Positions 9,410 through 22,800 of a stretch of 64,000 nucleotides of DNA are shown one piece after another. Position 1 is the stretch's first letter. Each line of letters opens with the position of its first letter. A model generated the notes under the pieces. The model saw only the letters and a program-made list of their open reading frames with translations, was not told the origin of the DNA and searched no databases. The translations under genes and the position numbers were made by a program. The DNA is from Ptiloglossa arizonensis (taxonomy: Eukaryota > Arthropoda > Insecta > Hymenoptera > Colletidae): positions 4,626,811 to 4,690,810 of the forward strand of contig NC_135058.1 in assembly GCF_051014685.1 (NCBI RefSeq), written 5' to 3'.

Positions 9410-12240
9410 CCCTGTGGTAACCCACGTCTACGTGTACAAATAATTCTCGCGCTCTCCGCGAAGACACAGTGTTTCGCGGATGGTTCGCCCCGGGTCTCGT
9501 AGATTTTCATCATCGAGACGGGGCTTGCGGGGGTATCAGGATGGAACGTCGAAAAGTTTCCGTAAGCGGGTTTCGTCCCGGACCATTTGCCGTTTCGACG
9601 TCCGGTACGCGCAACCGGATGCTGCACAACGCTCACCGCCATCCCCTCGATGCTCGAAACGAGGTTTCTCGCTGCGGCCGACCTTCGTTGCACATGCGTC
9701 CGCCATAACCCGCTTTCGCGGGCCTTAATCATACGGTCCAGCGGCCGACACGAGCAAAAGAGATTTATTTTCGCGTCGACGGTGGGACGGTGCACGGCTC
9801 GTTATTTTCGCGCGACGCATGTGCAACTGGCAAAATATTATTCGGAAACGCGTCGAGGTGTGTCATTACCGAGCCTCCGGGGGTTGCTCGTATCCTCGAT
9901 CGGTAGCACCGTCGAGGATCGATTCGATCTTTCCGGGCGCGTCGATCTTTGCCCGATAAAGAACACCGGTGAATCACGTACTACTCGGTATATTTTCTTT
10001 TTTTTGAAAAAAATTCTTTTTCTTTTCGAAATTTAATTTTTCGACACACGCGCGACCGATCGCTGCACGAAGGTCGAAAGGTGAACGTTCTCGATCGTCG
10101 AGCGCGCACCAGTTTGTTAATTAATTAAGAGCGCGCGATGAAACCCGTGACACACGTGGGAAATCTTGGCGCGGCTGCAGCTACTACCGGATGCATAGAA
10201 TTTTTCATCGGGTGCAGCGAAATCTTTTTAATTTTCGGTGGAAATATCACGGACCGTAAACGGGGAAGGCCCCCGAGGTCACCGTACCGGATTTCACCCG
10301 AGCGGGGAATGAAAAATCGACGCGGTTGCTTTCGAGACACCGGAAACGATTCTTTGGGAATATTTTTCTTTGTATACGCGGCGGTAGCTCCGCGACGATC
10401 GAACCGCGATGAAAATACGAACAATAGAATTGCATCGACGTTTCGATCGAATGGGAGTTATTACGTACCAGCTTCCGTTTTCTATATTTTGTGTTCTCCT
10501 TTTATTATTCCCGTACGTCGAATCCCTCGTAGAATAGAAAACATTCGTAGAAAGTTTACGCGTTGATCCTCCGCGCTTCGATCGGTTGAATCGGTTACAC
10601 GCGTGTTTCACGGTAACGCAACTTCCCCAACGATAGACAGTTACAAAGTAATTCCACCGAGGAATTATTTCGTTAAACATCGACGCGAGAATATTTCCCT
10701 CCGTACCAGCCGCGAAAGCATGTACGTAATTCTATGTCATTTCTGATCCAAAGTTTCGCCGGTTAATACCGATTGTACAAGGACTACCGGTTAGATTTAT
10801 GGCTCCCGTGTATCGAAGTACCTAAACACGCCGCTCCTACGGGTACAAGCACCGTTGACGACCAGCGGTTGCGACTCGTCGAGTTCTTGCCTCTTAACGA
10901 TCGACCAGAATCGTTTATAACCTTATAGACGCATAGTTAAGCAGCGTCTTTGCCTCGATGCGCTTTCTACGATCGTTTAAGATCGGTTCAACCGTTTTCG
11001 CAACACTCGCGGAGATTATGGGTTGTCACCTGCGCCTAGGGTCTGCATCGACGAATGTCCCCCATCTTTGGAGGCTGTACGATACCGTGTTTAAAAGTCA
11101 TAGAGAGAACTGGAATTAGCTATAATTGCATCGTTCACGATCGAAACGAAGCATCGGGCTGTCCGGAGTCGATCGTCTGGCAGAACATCAAAGACACGTT
11201 GTACGATCGAGCTCTTCCGATAACCGTGACAAAGAAGTACTTTATCGGAAGGTACGAAAATAATGAAAGTCCGGGTATGAAATCGACGAAGACACGGACC
11301 ACCGCACGAACGGATGCAGCAGCAGCGAGCAGCGCCCTTCTCCAATTTTTTCATTAACCAGTTGACCTATCGAATACCGCGGTTCGTGGATCAGCGATCC
11401 GTGATCCGTGACACGAGCACGAGTACCCTAAATGAGTAACCATAGTACACGGATCGATGTTACTTCATCCCCGTACTACCGTGTGCGAAATCCTTTGTAC
11501 TCTCTGATCCATAGTTTCTCAAAGTGTGCTCACGAAACAACAAAGATACTAACTGCACTACGATCACCGGAACTGTTATTATTGTCGGTTATTATTGATA
11601 TCTTTGTTACGCGTACGTTACAATATTTGTATCGTTTCGTTTTCCAAAATGGAGAATAGATATAATGTAACGAAACGTTTGTACGCTCTAAAAAAATCGT
11701 TTCGTTTTCACAAAAAAAAAAAAAAAATGACTTTCCGAATAACCCAATAACACGTTTACAACGTTATTTAGTTGCTTCGTATTTACCTCTCCCTCGTAGC
11801 TTTTTCGAGACATTGATTTTCGAAACGTCATTTCCAGGAATTTCCATGGATAAAAATTTCGAACGTTATCTCGAACGAGCGTGTTAATTGACGGTGCGAT
11901 ATCGTTTGAGAAACTCGTCGAGGAGTATCGTGGCGTTTGCTCACGATTTCGATATATGCTCGTTTTGGGAGCGCCGTGGTGTTCGTAAGAAACGGCAATC
12001 CTGCGCGCACTGGTAACGGCAACCCTGCACACCCTGTAAGGGGAGAGACTTTCTACGTTTTCTAACTTTACCGATTTCGGTGGTTGGATCGAATACGGTT
12101 CCCAGAGTCATCGCTGCCCTCCCGGAGTGCGTTTCGAAACCGGGTTTTACGTAATTTTTTTCTCCCATTTTCGATGAAAAAAATCACACTAAACTGTACA
12201 TAATTATATCTTTAAGCTAACTATTGTAATAATATTTCTT
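9410..12240. other. Gene-free interval with GC-rich patches
   Basis: Patches at 9,420-9,970 and 10,060-10,430 are GC-rich and open in several frames at once (for example 9587-10036 + and 9316-9795 -; 10138-10566 + and 10125-10424 -). No conserved domain was recognised. These could be conserved regulatory DNA within a large intron. No splice-site-bounded ELL N-terminal exon was seen. Confidence 0.5.
11620..11747. mobile_element. Mariner-type MITE copy, left end degraded
   Basis: It shares CGTTTTCCAAAATGGAGAATA and TACGCTCTAAAAAAATCG with the elements at 211-320 and 18,297-18,429. The right end reads AAATGACTTTCCGAATAACC then CAA before TA, the inverted repeat of the TTGGGTTGTTCG-AAAGTCATTTCG left end of the 18.3-kb copy. 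The left inverted repeat cannot be aligned cleanly. Confidence 0.75.
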
Positions 12241-12329
12241 TTAAAATATTATGCACCCCGAACGATTCTATAAAACCGTACACGATATTCTGTAACTTCC
12301 TATTAAGGAAAGGTAGAATTCCAATTAAG

Positions 12330-12540
12330 GAGATAGAAGTAACGAGAAATAATATACAACCTGGACAACACCTACTGTAAATTATTCCAATTTATTTTCA
12401 ACGAAAACGATGTACGATATTTTCCGTACTCTTTATCAAGTAGCTAAAAACAAGAAGAAAGAATACAGAACCTAGACACACCTACTGTAAATGGTTCCAA
12501 TTTATTCTCGACAAAAGCGATCAATCGTGCTCATAGACCG
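12330..12540. repeat. ~113-bp duplication, two copies
   Basis: The segments near 12,347 and 12,459 share ACCTACTGTAAAT, TTCCAATTTATT and a following CGAYAAAARCGAT. Only two copies are discernible and they are moderately diverged. Confidence 0.6.
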
Positions 12541-13589
12541 ATCCTGTGTAACGATGCGCGATACGCCGTAATTTCTTATCAAAGAGGTAAACTTAACAAG
12601 GAGTAATAACGAAACAACGATTGTCGATGAATGGACCCGACTGTCTCCCCGTACGGTTGTTAATCTCAATGGTACGGTTTAGATCGATCGTTTCGTCGAT
12701 GCACGAAAAATAGACTTTTGTTCACGAGCGGGGATCATTCGACGTGCACACACCATCGACGTGTATTATCCACATAGCTGTTTCATCGCGACGAGGCGGT
12801 CCGTCTTGTTCGAAACTGTCCGCGTATAGTGAACGCGTGCCAACAATCTCGCTTGTCTGCAATTAAATCTGCTCGGCTTTATCGACACTACTGCTGCGCG
12901 TATGTAGACGCCGCGAACTATAGGAAATTGGGGACAATCGCGATAACCCTGACCTCCTTCGACGGCCAGTTTTTTTCACGAAGGTCTGGGTTAGCCCGTG
13001 GCGGAACCGATATCGAGACTTTTTAGGCTTTCACGACTCGGTTTATTCGAGTTAATTATGTCTGGAGGCCTCCGGATGCGAGGCGTGACGTTTTGGAAAA
13101 ATTCAAGCCACGTTCGGTTCGGTCGGTGTTCGCGGCTGACATTGGATGATCATCCGATCGTCGACTCTTAATGGGGCGCGAAAGTTCTTTAAGCCACTCT
13201 CCTACGTATGCAACGCGCGATCCACGATCGAGGAAAAGACATTTTCTCCGTTTCGTACCAAGAACGCGAACCTACTCGCGAACAGACACGAAAAGGTTTC
13301 TCGTGGTAGCGTTTCCTTCGATTTTCTACAAATTGTTTTCCGCGAACGGTAGCCACGCATTCTTTCGAGACACTGTTAAGGCGCTTGAGATAGGTCAACT
13401 TTGACACGTTGACTTTCATGTCATGCATATATGTATGACATCAATGTTGCGGTTACTGCTGCGTCATTTTTTAAGGCATGCGCATTTAAATACGAATAAC
13501 GCGATGTAGACGTTCAACGCGTGTTTGAAAGTGTGTAGCGGTGAAACTTTTCAGCGAATCGACGATGATAATGGTATCGCTTGGAACGT

Positions 13590-13880
13590 CTCGCGAAAAG
13601 ATTTACCAACGATACACAGGGAAACCAACGTTTCTTTCTCGTTAGTTCGACCCGAAACTCGATCTATCGAATTTGTATCTCCGATACCTGGTGAGAAATT
13701 TTCTAATCGATCGACCAGGACACCGCGCGAAAAGATTTACCAACGATACACAGGAAAACCAACGTTTCTTTCTCGTTAGTTTTTCCTTCGACCCGAAACT
13801 CGATCTATCGAATTTGTATCTCCGATACTTGGTGAGAAATGTTCTAATCGATCGACTAGGACACCGCGCGACACGTTTTA
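13590..13880. repeat. 134-bp tandem duplication
   Basis: GCGAAAAGATTTACCAACG occurs at 13,593 and 13,727, followed in both by GATACACAGG and AACCAACGTTTCTTTCTCG and then by ACCCGAAACTCGATC. A partial third copy starts near 13,868. The open frames here (13525-13957 +) come from the repeat. Confidence 0.85.
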
Positions 13881-13959
13881 CGAACGGGACTCTGGTCTTT
13901 GGGACAACTTTCGGATTCGTTGTTCGTATGACTCGAGAATTTCGGAATAAAAACTAACC

Positions 13960-16015
13960 TCGCATGTAGATCGACTAACTGTGAACGTATCGTTCGTACG
14001 CGAGAACGTGCCTTAAACCCACCTTCTTCTTAACTCTGATGCGTTTCTCGGGTCTCCATCGACCCGTCGCGCTCTCAAAATATAGTTTCTACAATTAGAA
14101 CCATTCCGATAGATACTCGAGTATTTCGTTACTCCTCTAATCACATCTCAAACTTGGAAACACAAGTTTTCGTACAATCGGGACACTCTTCACCCAAAAA
14201 TATATACATAGACTTTATTTAATCTGCACTATCGGTTCCACGAGCCCGTGATGTTTATTATACAAAGATGAGTTCGTCACCAAGGCGAACTACGATACAT
14301 TTGCTTTCTACGACTGATGAATCTTACGAATCCGAGCGAATAGACCACAAACCTTCCTGAATCGAACAAAGACAAAATATCAATAGAAACGAAATATCGA
14401 AGATATTTAAATTTAATTACACCCATCACCGGTAAATTCCAATAGTAATAAATGTCAATAGTAGTAATGCAATAGTAGTAAATTCCAATAGTAATCTCGT
14501 CTCGTCTCGAACTTGAAAATAAAAATTTGGGTACACTCTTTGCCCAAAGTTTTTTCTAACGATCGACGAGCAATCGGATTCGAGTGAAACGTCAGCTCGA
14601 TTTTCGTAGCGAATCGCGACCGATAAGGATCGAAAAATTTCGAACCGTCGATAGTCTCGAGCCGCGGGATTAGCGCGCCATTGGACGATCGTAATCGACA
14701 AATATACCAGCCTCGATTACGCGCGATACACGTTAATTCTGCAAACTCCACGGCCGCTACGTTCGCGCTCGATGCTCGCTCCAATTTCGCAACGTTTATC
14801 GGGACCAATTTCGCGGCCGGCGAATAAATGCATTCGCACGCGCGCTCGGTGCAAGGCTGAGCGAACGAGCGAACCAGCGAGCGAGCGAGCGAGCGAGCAC
14901 GAGGATTATCTAGCGCGCCGATAACCACCGGCCAGAGCGAGCCTTTGTTATCCAACGAAATTATGGTCGAGCGAGACGCCGGCAAACAGCGTCCGGTGGA
15001 GTTAAATTACGTCGGTCTCTGGTGTAATTCGACACGGTGCTTCTAATCACCGTTGTTTGGGCGTAATTTGACGCGTCGCGCTCGAAAAATTTTAATCGCG
15101 TTCGGTGTACGCGCAAATCGAACGCATTGTAATTTCAACGTATTCCGTTTTAGGTTATGTCGGGTCGGGTGCGATGCGCGCGCACCACGGAACGACCGAC
15201 TCTCCCCTCTCCCTAAAGGTCGCGATCTAACGCCCGTGCTTTTAGATCGTGCTGCCCCGAATGAAGGAAAAAAAGAAAGAAAAGAAATTTCTTTCTGCTC
15301 GAAACGTTTTTTCCTCGATACGCGGTTTTTTTTTAAAAAGTTCGAATCGTCGTACAATTGCACGGAAATCGTGACGCTTTTGTTGGGAAACGAAGCTTCA
15401 ATTCCGATCGATTTCTTTCTCTCGTGAAATGTACGTGAAATTCCCCGAGAAGGTCATATTTTCGATTTCGTTCGCCAAATTTGTAGTAAACAAATTATAT
15501 CGACAATGTACTAGTTTTTTTCTTTTTTGGAGCGATTGGAATTATCTTTCATCGAGGAATGAATATTAAAGTGCAATCCGTCGATAAAATATATTCGTGC
15601 AACGAAGAATAAGATACGTCTGGATGAATCTAGTATTACCGTGCTCGAGTCTTGAAATTTCAACTCGATCCTATTCCGAGAGGCTATGCGGAGAATTCCT
15701 TGCATCAAATTTGTCTCTAATTAATAGCAAACGTGGAAATGCCGTAGATTTCCATTCCTCGTTCCAGTTATCTCGTAGTTCCAACCGTACAAGGGAGACC
15801 AGGTTGTACGACGTTGATCGCGTTGTTGCAAAATTAACAATCTCTTCCGCCATTTTTTCCAATATCAACATAGAACTATGTCCAAACGTTACCGATATAC
15901 TTCTTCGAACGCCAAGGATCGAATTCTTGTCGATTGAAAATACTGTTCAATTTAATCGAACAGTACCACTGGAATCGCGAAAAGATTTGAAACCTTGGAA
16001 TCCACATCGATAAAC
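13960..16015. other. Gene-free interval with a (GCGA)n microsatellite
   Basis: The sequence contains a (GCGA)n run at about 14,860-14,901. It also contains loosely related AT-rich segments near 14,150 and 14,510 that share a CTTG(G)AAA ... TACAcTCTT pattern and may be an old duplication. Long open frames at 14455-14985 (-) and 15053-15427 (+) show no domain. Confidence 0.5.
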
Positions 16016-16019
16016 GATC

Positions 16020-16605
16020 TCTGGTTTTCTATCCAGCAATGAAAATTAAATCTACGCCAAGAGCGATCTATGATTGAACGTTAACCTGGAAACGAGACCC
16101 TCTGAATAAAATATCAACTTGGGAAGGATTACACCGCTATCATCACCGGTTCAAAATAACGTTCAACGTTATCGCGCTTCTGGAATTTCACGAGACTAGT
16201 TTCCTCCGGGACGTAAAACCTAGTATCGTAACCGACGGAACAATCGTATCGTTTTCGATGGAATAATGGTGTTAGATCGGTGCCAATAGCGATCCAGAAT
16301 TGAACGGTAACGCGGAAAGCGAGATCCCCCCCTGTATGAAACGTTAACTCGAGACGGAATTGCGCCATGATCTTTGTCGGTTCGAAATATAATAACGTTC
16401 GACTCGATTCGGTCGTCTTGCTAGAATCGCGAGAAAACAGTAACACTCGGAGGCGTAGAATCCATTACGGCGAAGCGTAGAATCATCGTATCGGTTTCGA
16501 TCGAATAATAGAATTAAATGGGCCGCCAGGAGCGATCTAGGCGAACGGGAAGAAGCGCGATCCATTGAATAAAATGTTAACTCGGGAAGGATTACATCCT
16601 ACTTA
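16020..16605. repeat. Diverged 226-242-bp tandem repeat, about 2.5 copies
   Basis: GCCAAGAGCGATCTA, GCCAATAGCGATCCA and GCCAGGAGCGATCTA occur near 16,056, 16,281 and 16,522. They are followed by GAACGGGA/GAACGGTAAC variants and TAACTCGGGAAGGATTACA or close matches. The copies have many substitutions, so this is an old array. Confidence 0.75.
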
Positions 16606-16893
16606 CGGATCCTACTTAAAGGCTCAGACGTATAGATAAACAGATAGATAGATGAACAGACGGGGATACATATACGCGTACGGGTCCATATATCCGGCGG
16701 GGGGCTAGGTAGCCGCGGCTCTAGATACACGAGAATAGGTATATACTCGGCGGGTCGTGTCACGTACACGGCAGGCACGCTACAAGCTGTTTCGTAATTT
16801 AATGCGACCTTATTAGCGGGATGAAGGCGCATAGAGAGTAAACCGACGGTTGTTCTGATTCCAGCAACTCTCCTTTCCATCCACGCAATCCAG

Positions 16894-19800
16894 CCATGGA
16901 TCGGCAGGCTTCACGTTCAGCCTTTCCGGCAACCAGGACATCGAGGGTCCTCAGGGTGGCTTCGAATGCATCCAGCAGACCGGCCCCAAGTGAGTTACCC
17001 CTTTTTCACCTTTGTCTTTCAGCGCCTACCACCGCGTGCTAGATGTTATCGTAACGAATCCTCGAGCACGGGTTTCTTTCCCTCTGTTTACCGTGCGACG
17101 GATTCAAAGTAAACTCGTGACTGGGAGACATTTCAGACGACGCTACCACGTCGCTTTACTCTACCAAATCGGTTAATCGAGAAATTATTCTCCATTCGGA
17201 TTTTCGCGTATCCGATTCGATCAATTTTTATCCGTTTTTTTTTATTTTCGAACAAACCCTCGGAGGAATTTTTATACACCTCCACTGGGGCAATTGGTTA
17301 TTTTTCGGGTAGATCGAAGATATTAAATGTAATATTTACGCGACGAAGTTATAATTTAAAGAATTTTGTTAATTCGCGATCGAGGAAGAAGTAAATTGGA
17401 GGTTAGATGGATTTCAACGAGGTGTAGTTATTTTACAAGTTATGGGTAAAGAATTTTGTTAATTCGCGATCGAGGAAAAAGTAAATTGGAGGTTAGATGG
17501 ATTTCAACGAGGTGTAGTTCTTTTACAAGTTATGGGTAAAGAATTTTGTTAATTCGCGATCGAGGAAAAAGTAAATTGAAGATCAGATGGATTTCAACGG
17601 GATGTCCTTATTTTACAAGTTATGGGTAAAGAATTTTGTTAATTCGCGATCGAGGAAAAAGTAAATTGAAGATCAGATGGATTTCAACGGGGTGTCCTTA
17701 TTTTACAAGTTATGGGTAAAGAATTTTATTAATTCGCGATCGAGGGAAAAGTAAATTGGAGGTTAGATGTATTTCAACGAGGTGTCGTTCTTTTACAAGT
17801 TATGGGTAAAGAATTTTGTTAATTCGCGATCGAGGGAAAAGTAAATTGGAGGTTAGATGTATTTCAACGAGGTGTAGTTATTTTACAAAGTTATGGGTAA
17901 AGAATTTTGTTAATTCGTGATCGAGGAAAAAGTAAATTGAAGATCAGATGAATTTCAACGAGGTGTAGTTATTTTACAAAGAATAGATTAGAAGAAACGA
18001 ATACGAAAGAACAAGATACGCGACCGATATCGATACTTTCTTAAAGGTATGCGTTAAATATGAACTACTCGGTTGCGTGTACGAGTTGGAACGAAACGCA
18101 ATCGCCCTCGACTTTCGTTTAGCGAGCGCCATCTATCGAAACAAACGAGAAGTGTTTCTGTTCGAGTCAGTACAAGAACATGGAAGAATATAAGTTTATT
18201 TCAAATATTCAACGTCTACAATTTCCATTCAGCACTCTCGTCGCTCTTACGTTTATCGAAACAAATTTTCAAAACCGAGTACACAATACGAAAGTATTGG
18301 GTTGTTCGAAAAGTCATTTCGTTTTCCAAAATGGAGAATATACGGTTTAATAAAATGTTTATACGCTCTAAAAAAATCGTGTTTCATTTTCACCAAAAAA
18401 AAAAGAAAAACGAAATGACTTTAACCTAATATTTTAGCAACCGTGCTATTTTCAATGCCGATTAAAAAAATTCCAGTGTATTAATTTCACTTAATCTTTC
18501 TTACTCGTGACTTTTTTCAACCCGTCTTGGTAATAAATTTTTGTACATTTAAAACTATCGTAACGGATCTTGTATTTCTTTAGATTCTTTCGTTGCGTTT
18601 TAAAATTCAAAATACGCGGTACATTTGGGATATTTTTATCAAAAAATAGTCGATCGAAAAAACGCTTTGGGATTATGTGAATTTCCCGGTGAGAATTCTC
18701 CGGCAGATAAATTCCTCGTGTTTGATCGAATATACGGTGTTCGCTTATAAATTAATTTCACGACGAATCGCGTAACTCTACAAAGACTTACCGTGGCAAA
18801 GATTACTCAGGATTCGTGAATCTTTAGCTCTTTATCTCTCACGGATTCAGCGAGCTTTTTCGTTCATCTTTTATGTACAACCCTACGTGTCGATCGTTTT
18901 CGTTTCCTTTCAAATATAAGCTCGACGAACAAAAGTGAACAATTGTATCGATAAAAGAAAAGAACGATCCATCATCACCGGTGGTACGCGAAGTGTTAAT
19001 AGTAAAATTGGCAGCTGACCCGAACGTCGAGCTACCGATTAATGGAAAAAGAGACTGTTAACCCCACGGTGGGGGTTATTGGATTTTCAAGACGCGCTCG
19101 AGTCGGCGCAGAAACGGTGAACCGAGGGCGATCGGTTCCAGCGACTTGGCGGATTCTTTATCGTCGTAATTTTTTCCCTGTCCAGGAGTCTGGAGAGCCT
19201 TGGCGCATTGCCGTGCAAAATGCGGATACAAGCGAACGACGATGTGTACGAGACAACCAGGCATCGAATGGCCGTCGCCGAGGAGAATAACAAGAACAAA
19301 TGGTAAGTCACCCTTTCGAGGAGGCGGTCGTCGAACGGTCGGTTCGGCTCCATCGATCCTACGACTGGAGGCCGATTTTTCTTCCACGCGGTCGTTACCA
19401 GGAGCACACTTTTACGCTCGTATCGTCCACGTTCCACGCTCGACAATTTCGATCGCATTCCGTGTCATACTCGTGCGCAAATTCCACCTTCGTAAACAAG
19501 TCGAGGCTTCTCTCTCGTGCCATTTATTGACCTACCGTTTACCGCGATATCGCGGTCGGACGCCATCCTCTGATAATTAAATGTCAATGTTTGCGGTGAT
19601 AGTCGGTGGAATCGTGCGGAACGCGAGGTCGAAGTCCGGAATTCTAGAAATCAACGTTACGATTTAGACGAAACTGTTCCCGACGCGAAGGAATTTCAAA
19701 AAGATACACACCGACCGTTTATCGTGGAATCACGCGCGTAACCTTGACTCCGATCTATCATTTCGATTCGATGTTATTTAAAATATCGTCGCGCGAAATG

Positions 19801-22800
19801 GATACAATTTTTCACTGTCGCCAATTTTCTTTCACAGTTGTACGAAATATCGAGTGGAAGTAACAGCTAAAATCGCGCGGTAGATATTTTTAATTAAATT
19901 TCCAACCGATAATGCGGCAACATCGTTGCAAGATTTCTAGGTGGACGTCGGTCTGAATGTTATTAATCTCGAACAAAATTGTTGTTCGTCTCTGGGCAAT
20001 GTCACTTTCCGAATATAAATTCAACGAATCGAAGATAAACCATTCGTCGGTTAGAACGAAAATTAAAATTCGAATTACATTCAATCGTCGAATAGTTGGG
20101 AATTATGCAAATAAAATGTTACTTACCCTCCCTTACCCTTCTATCGATGTTTATGCAACGCACGTTACAGGAGCTGGACAGAATGGCTCGCCATATGCTT
20201 TCTGGGAATAAATTTAAATATTTCACCCTTTCGGTGGCAATATTCGCACGCTCCCGTGCGGAAGTCTCGCGGTCGCGTTTAATAACCGTGTTCACCGCAC
20301 GCCTATGGGCGTTCGTCGCACGCGATGCACTCGAACGGTGTAACGAACGAGGGTTCGGTAAATAATGACACAGCTGCTAGCAACTTTTGAAATCTACAAG
20401 TTATTCATCAACAGCGGTCTTCGTGGATGATAAAACACTCGTTTCATTGTTCTCTCGGTCGTCGCGTTCCGTTTGCGTAAATTATATTATTTACTTTGCG
20501 CAGTGTAACGCGAGCTATATTTTTCGAATCGATTGTACGACATCGGACATCCAATAAGTGATTAGGATTTTTATCGAGTTTCCGTCGATTCGAGCACGAA
20601 GGTGCACCGTGTTAGTCGGTTAATTTGTTTAATAGTTTCACGGTCAAGGTCAGGAGCACCTCACAAGTGCGACTTCGTCACGAACTCGAACCCTTCCGTC
20701 TCGTTTTTGCGTCGTGACACAGTTCACGCGAACGGATTACGCGACGGGAGCGAGCGGATTTGCATGTCGAGAGGAAAAAAAGAAAGAAAGAAAGAAAGAA
20801 ATAAAGAAACAAAGAAACAAAGAAAGAAAGCCCCGATAATGCCGTAAATTCTATTAGCGTCCGCGGGGGAGCATTGCACCGAGTAAGCGCGTTGCCTAAG
20901 TCCGGACGTCGAATGGGAATTATTATGCAGCCAGCTACATACGTAATGGCGCGTGCAACTACGAAAGCGATAATGGGCTTCGTCGTGCCTGGCACTTGCT
21001 CCCAAGGGGATCGTTCGATCTTCGAGTAGGATTTTTATCGAGCGAGAACGATCCAATGGATCGTGGAAACGCCTGATCCAGGTTGAATTATCGACAACGA
21101 TCGCGTCAGCCCTTTGGTACCTGAATTTTGAACAGTGTTACCTTGGTACCGAACGAATTGCTACTCTGGGACGTATTCTCGTATTCGTTTATTGTCACTT
21201 TCTAGCGATCGTATTCTTTTTAACGCATTTTTAGAAACGTATCACTCTTGAAGGAAATTTGAGTTAGGAATTGTGTCAACGGAACTGACATTTGTCGTTA
21301 AATGTAATTTCTTGAAATTTGTAGATTTTGAAAGTGTATTGTACAGTATACAACCAGCACCTGACAAATTTCTAATCGCATTGGAGTAGAAACAAAGAGT
21401 GCTGATCTTTTTTTTTTTTTTTTTTGTAATATTTCTTTTTTCATTCGCGTTCAACAGCCCGTAAATGTCTAAAATATATCGAGAGAGACGATTGCGTAAT
21501 TTTAAAAGCAATATGTTGCAGGCAATGCACACGTGCGAATACGTATTCTACACGAGGGAATTATCGATTTGAAAATCTCGTGTAGACCGAAAGTAAATTA
21601 GGACCCTTAGAGAATGAATTATTTTGTTCGAAACAAACGTGTATTAAAGTTGAGTTCGTGTTGCCGTGCTACACGGTTACAAATATTTATTCGCAATTTC
21701 AGTGGTTATCTCCGTATTACGATATTTCAAGTACATTAAACCTCGATTGCGTAATCTGACCGACTGACAAAGCGGTAAAGAGAATCCTTGTAAAATTCGC
21801 TGGGAAACGTTCGCACCTGTAAAACGAGTTTCGAGACGCGCGATCGAAACGCGTTTTGAAAAAAAAAAAAAAAAAAAAAAGAATTTCATTCGAACGCGAA
21901 TTTCACGCGTGGTGACACAATCGCATCCGAACGACTCGATGAATTTCAACTTTTGAAACTCGTAAGAAAATCACACGAATTTTTACCCTATCTTCTCGAA
22001 CAATAGAAATAAATAAACGGTTGGGACGTTTTGGAGTTCCTTTCATTTTGGAAAATATCTAAAATCTAAATTCGCTCAATGGTTCTCTGCGATTGAAATT
22101 TATTCGCGTTAATTTTAATCAACTCTCGACGCAACCGAGAAATTCGTATCGCGTTCGTAATTTTAATTTCTCCTCGAGACAACAACGGTGAAATTCGTAT
22201 CGTTCGTAATTTCATTTCTCCTCGATACAACGGAGAAATTCGTATCGTTCGTAATTTTAATTTCTCCTCGGGACAACAACGGTGAAATTCCTATCGTTTT
22301 TAATTTAAATTTCTCCTCGATATAGCAATGAAAAAATTCGTACCGTTCGTAATTTTAATTTCTCCACGATACAACGGAAACTACCATTTCATTCGTAATT
22401 TTAATTTCTCCTCGATACAACAACGGTGAAATTCGTATCGTTCTTAATTTAAATTTCTCCTCGAGACAACAACGGTGAAATTTGTATCGTTCTTAATTTA
22501 AATTTCTCCTCGATACAATAACGGAAGCTACTATTTCATTCGTAATTTTAATTTCTCCCCGATGCAACAACAACGGTGAAATTCCTATCGTTCTTAATTT
22601 AAATTTCTCCTCGATATAGCAATGAAAAAATTCGTATCGTTCGTAATTTTAATTTCTCCACGATACAACGGAAACTACCATTTCATTCGTAATTATAATT
22701 TCTCCTCGATACAACAACGGTGAAATTCGTATCGTTCTTAATTTAAATTTCTCCTCGAGACAACAACGGTGAAATTTGTATCGTTCTTAATTTAAATTTC

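Larger units (their letters stand above)
16990..19185 (+). other. ELL intron with 90-bp array and MITE-bearing repeat
   Basis: The intron begins GTGAGT after CCCCAA and ends TGTCCAG before GAGTCTGG. It contains the 90-bp array, the MITE at 18.3 kb and copy B of the ~560-bp dispersed repeat. No further exon is recognised. Confidence 0.85.

Noticed and set aside
9316..10566. Several open frames of 120-159 codons in GC-rich patches
   Set aside because: Opposite-strand frames are equally open and none shows a family motif. KRGRPPRSP at about 10,260 looks like an AT-hook but stands alone.
14455..14985. 176-codon minus-strand open frame
   Set aside because: It runs through the (GCGA)n repeat, has no domain, and lies in presumed intron; stop codons are rare because of CpG-rich composition.
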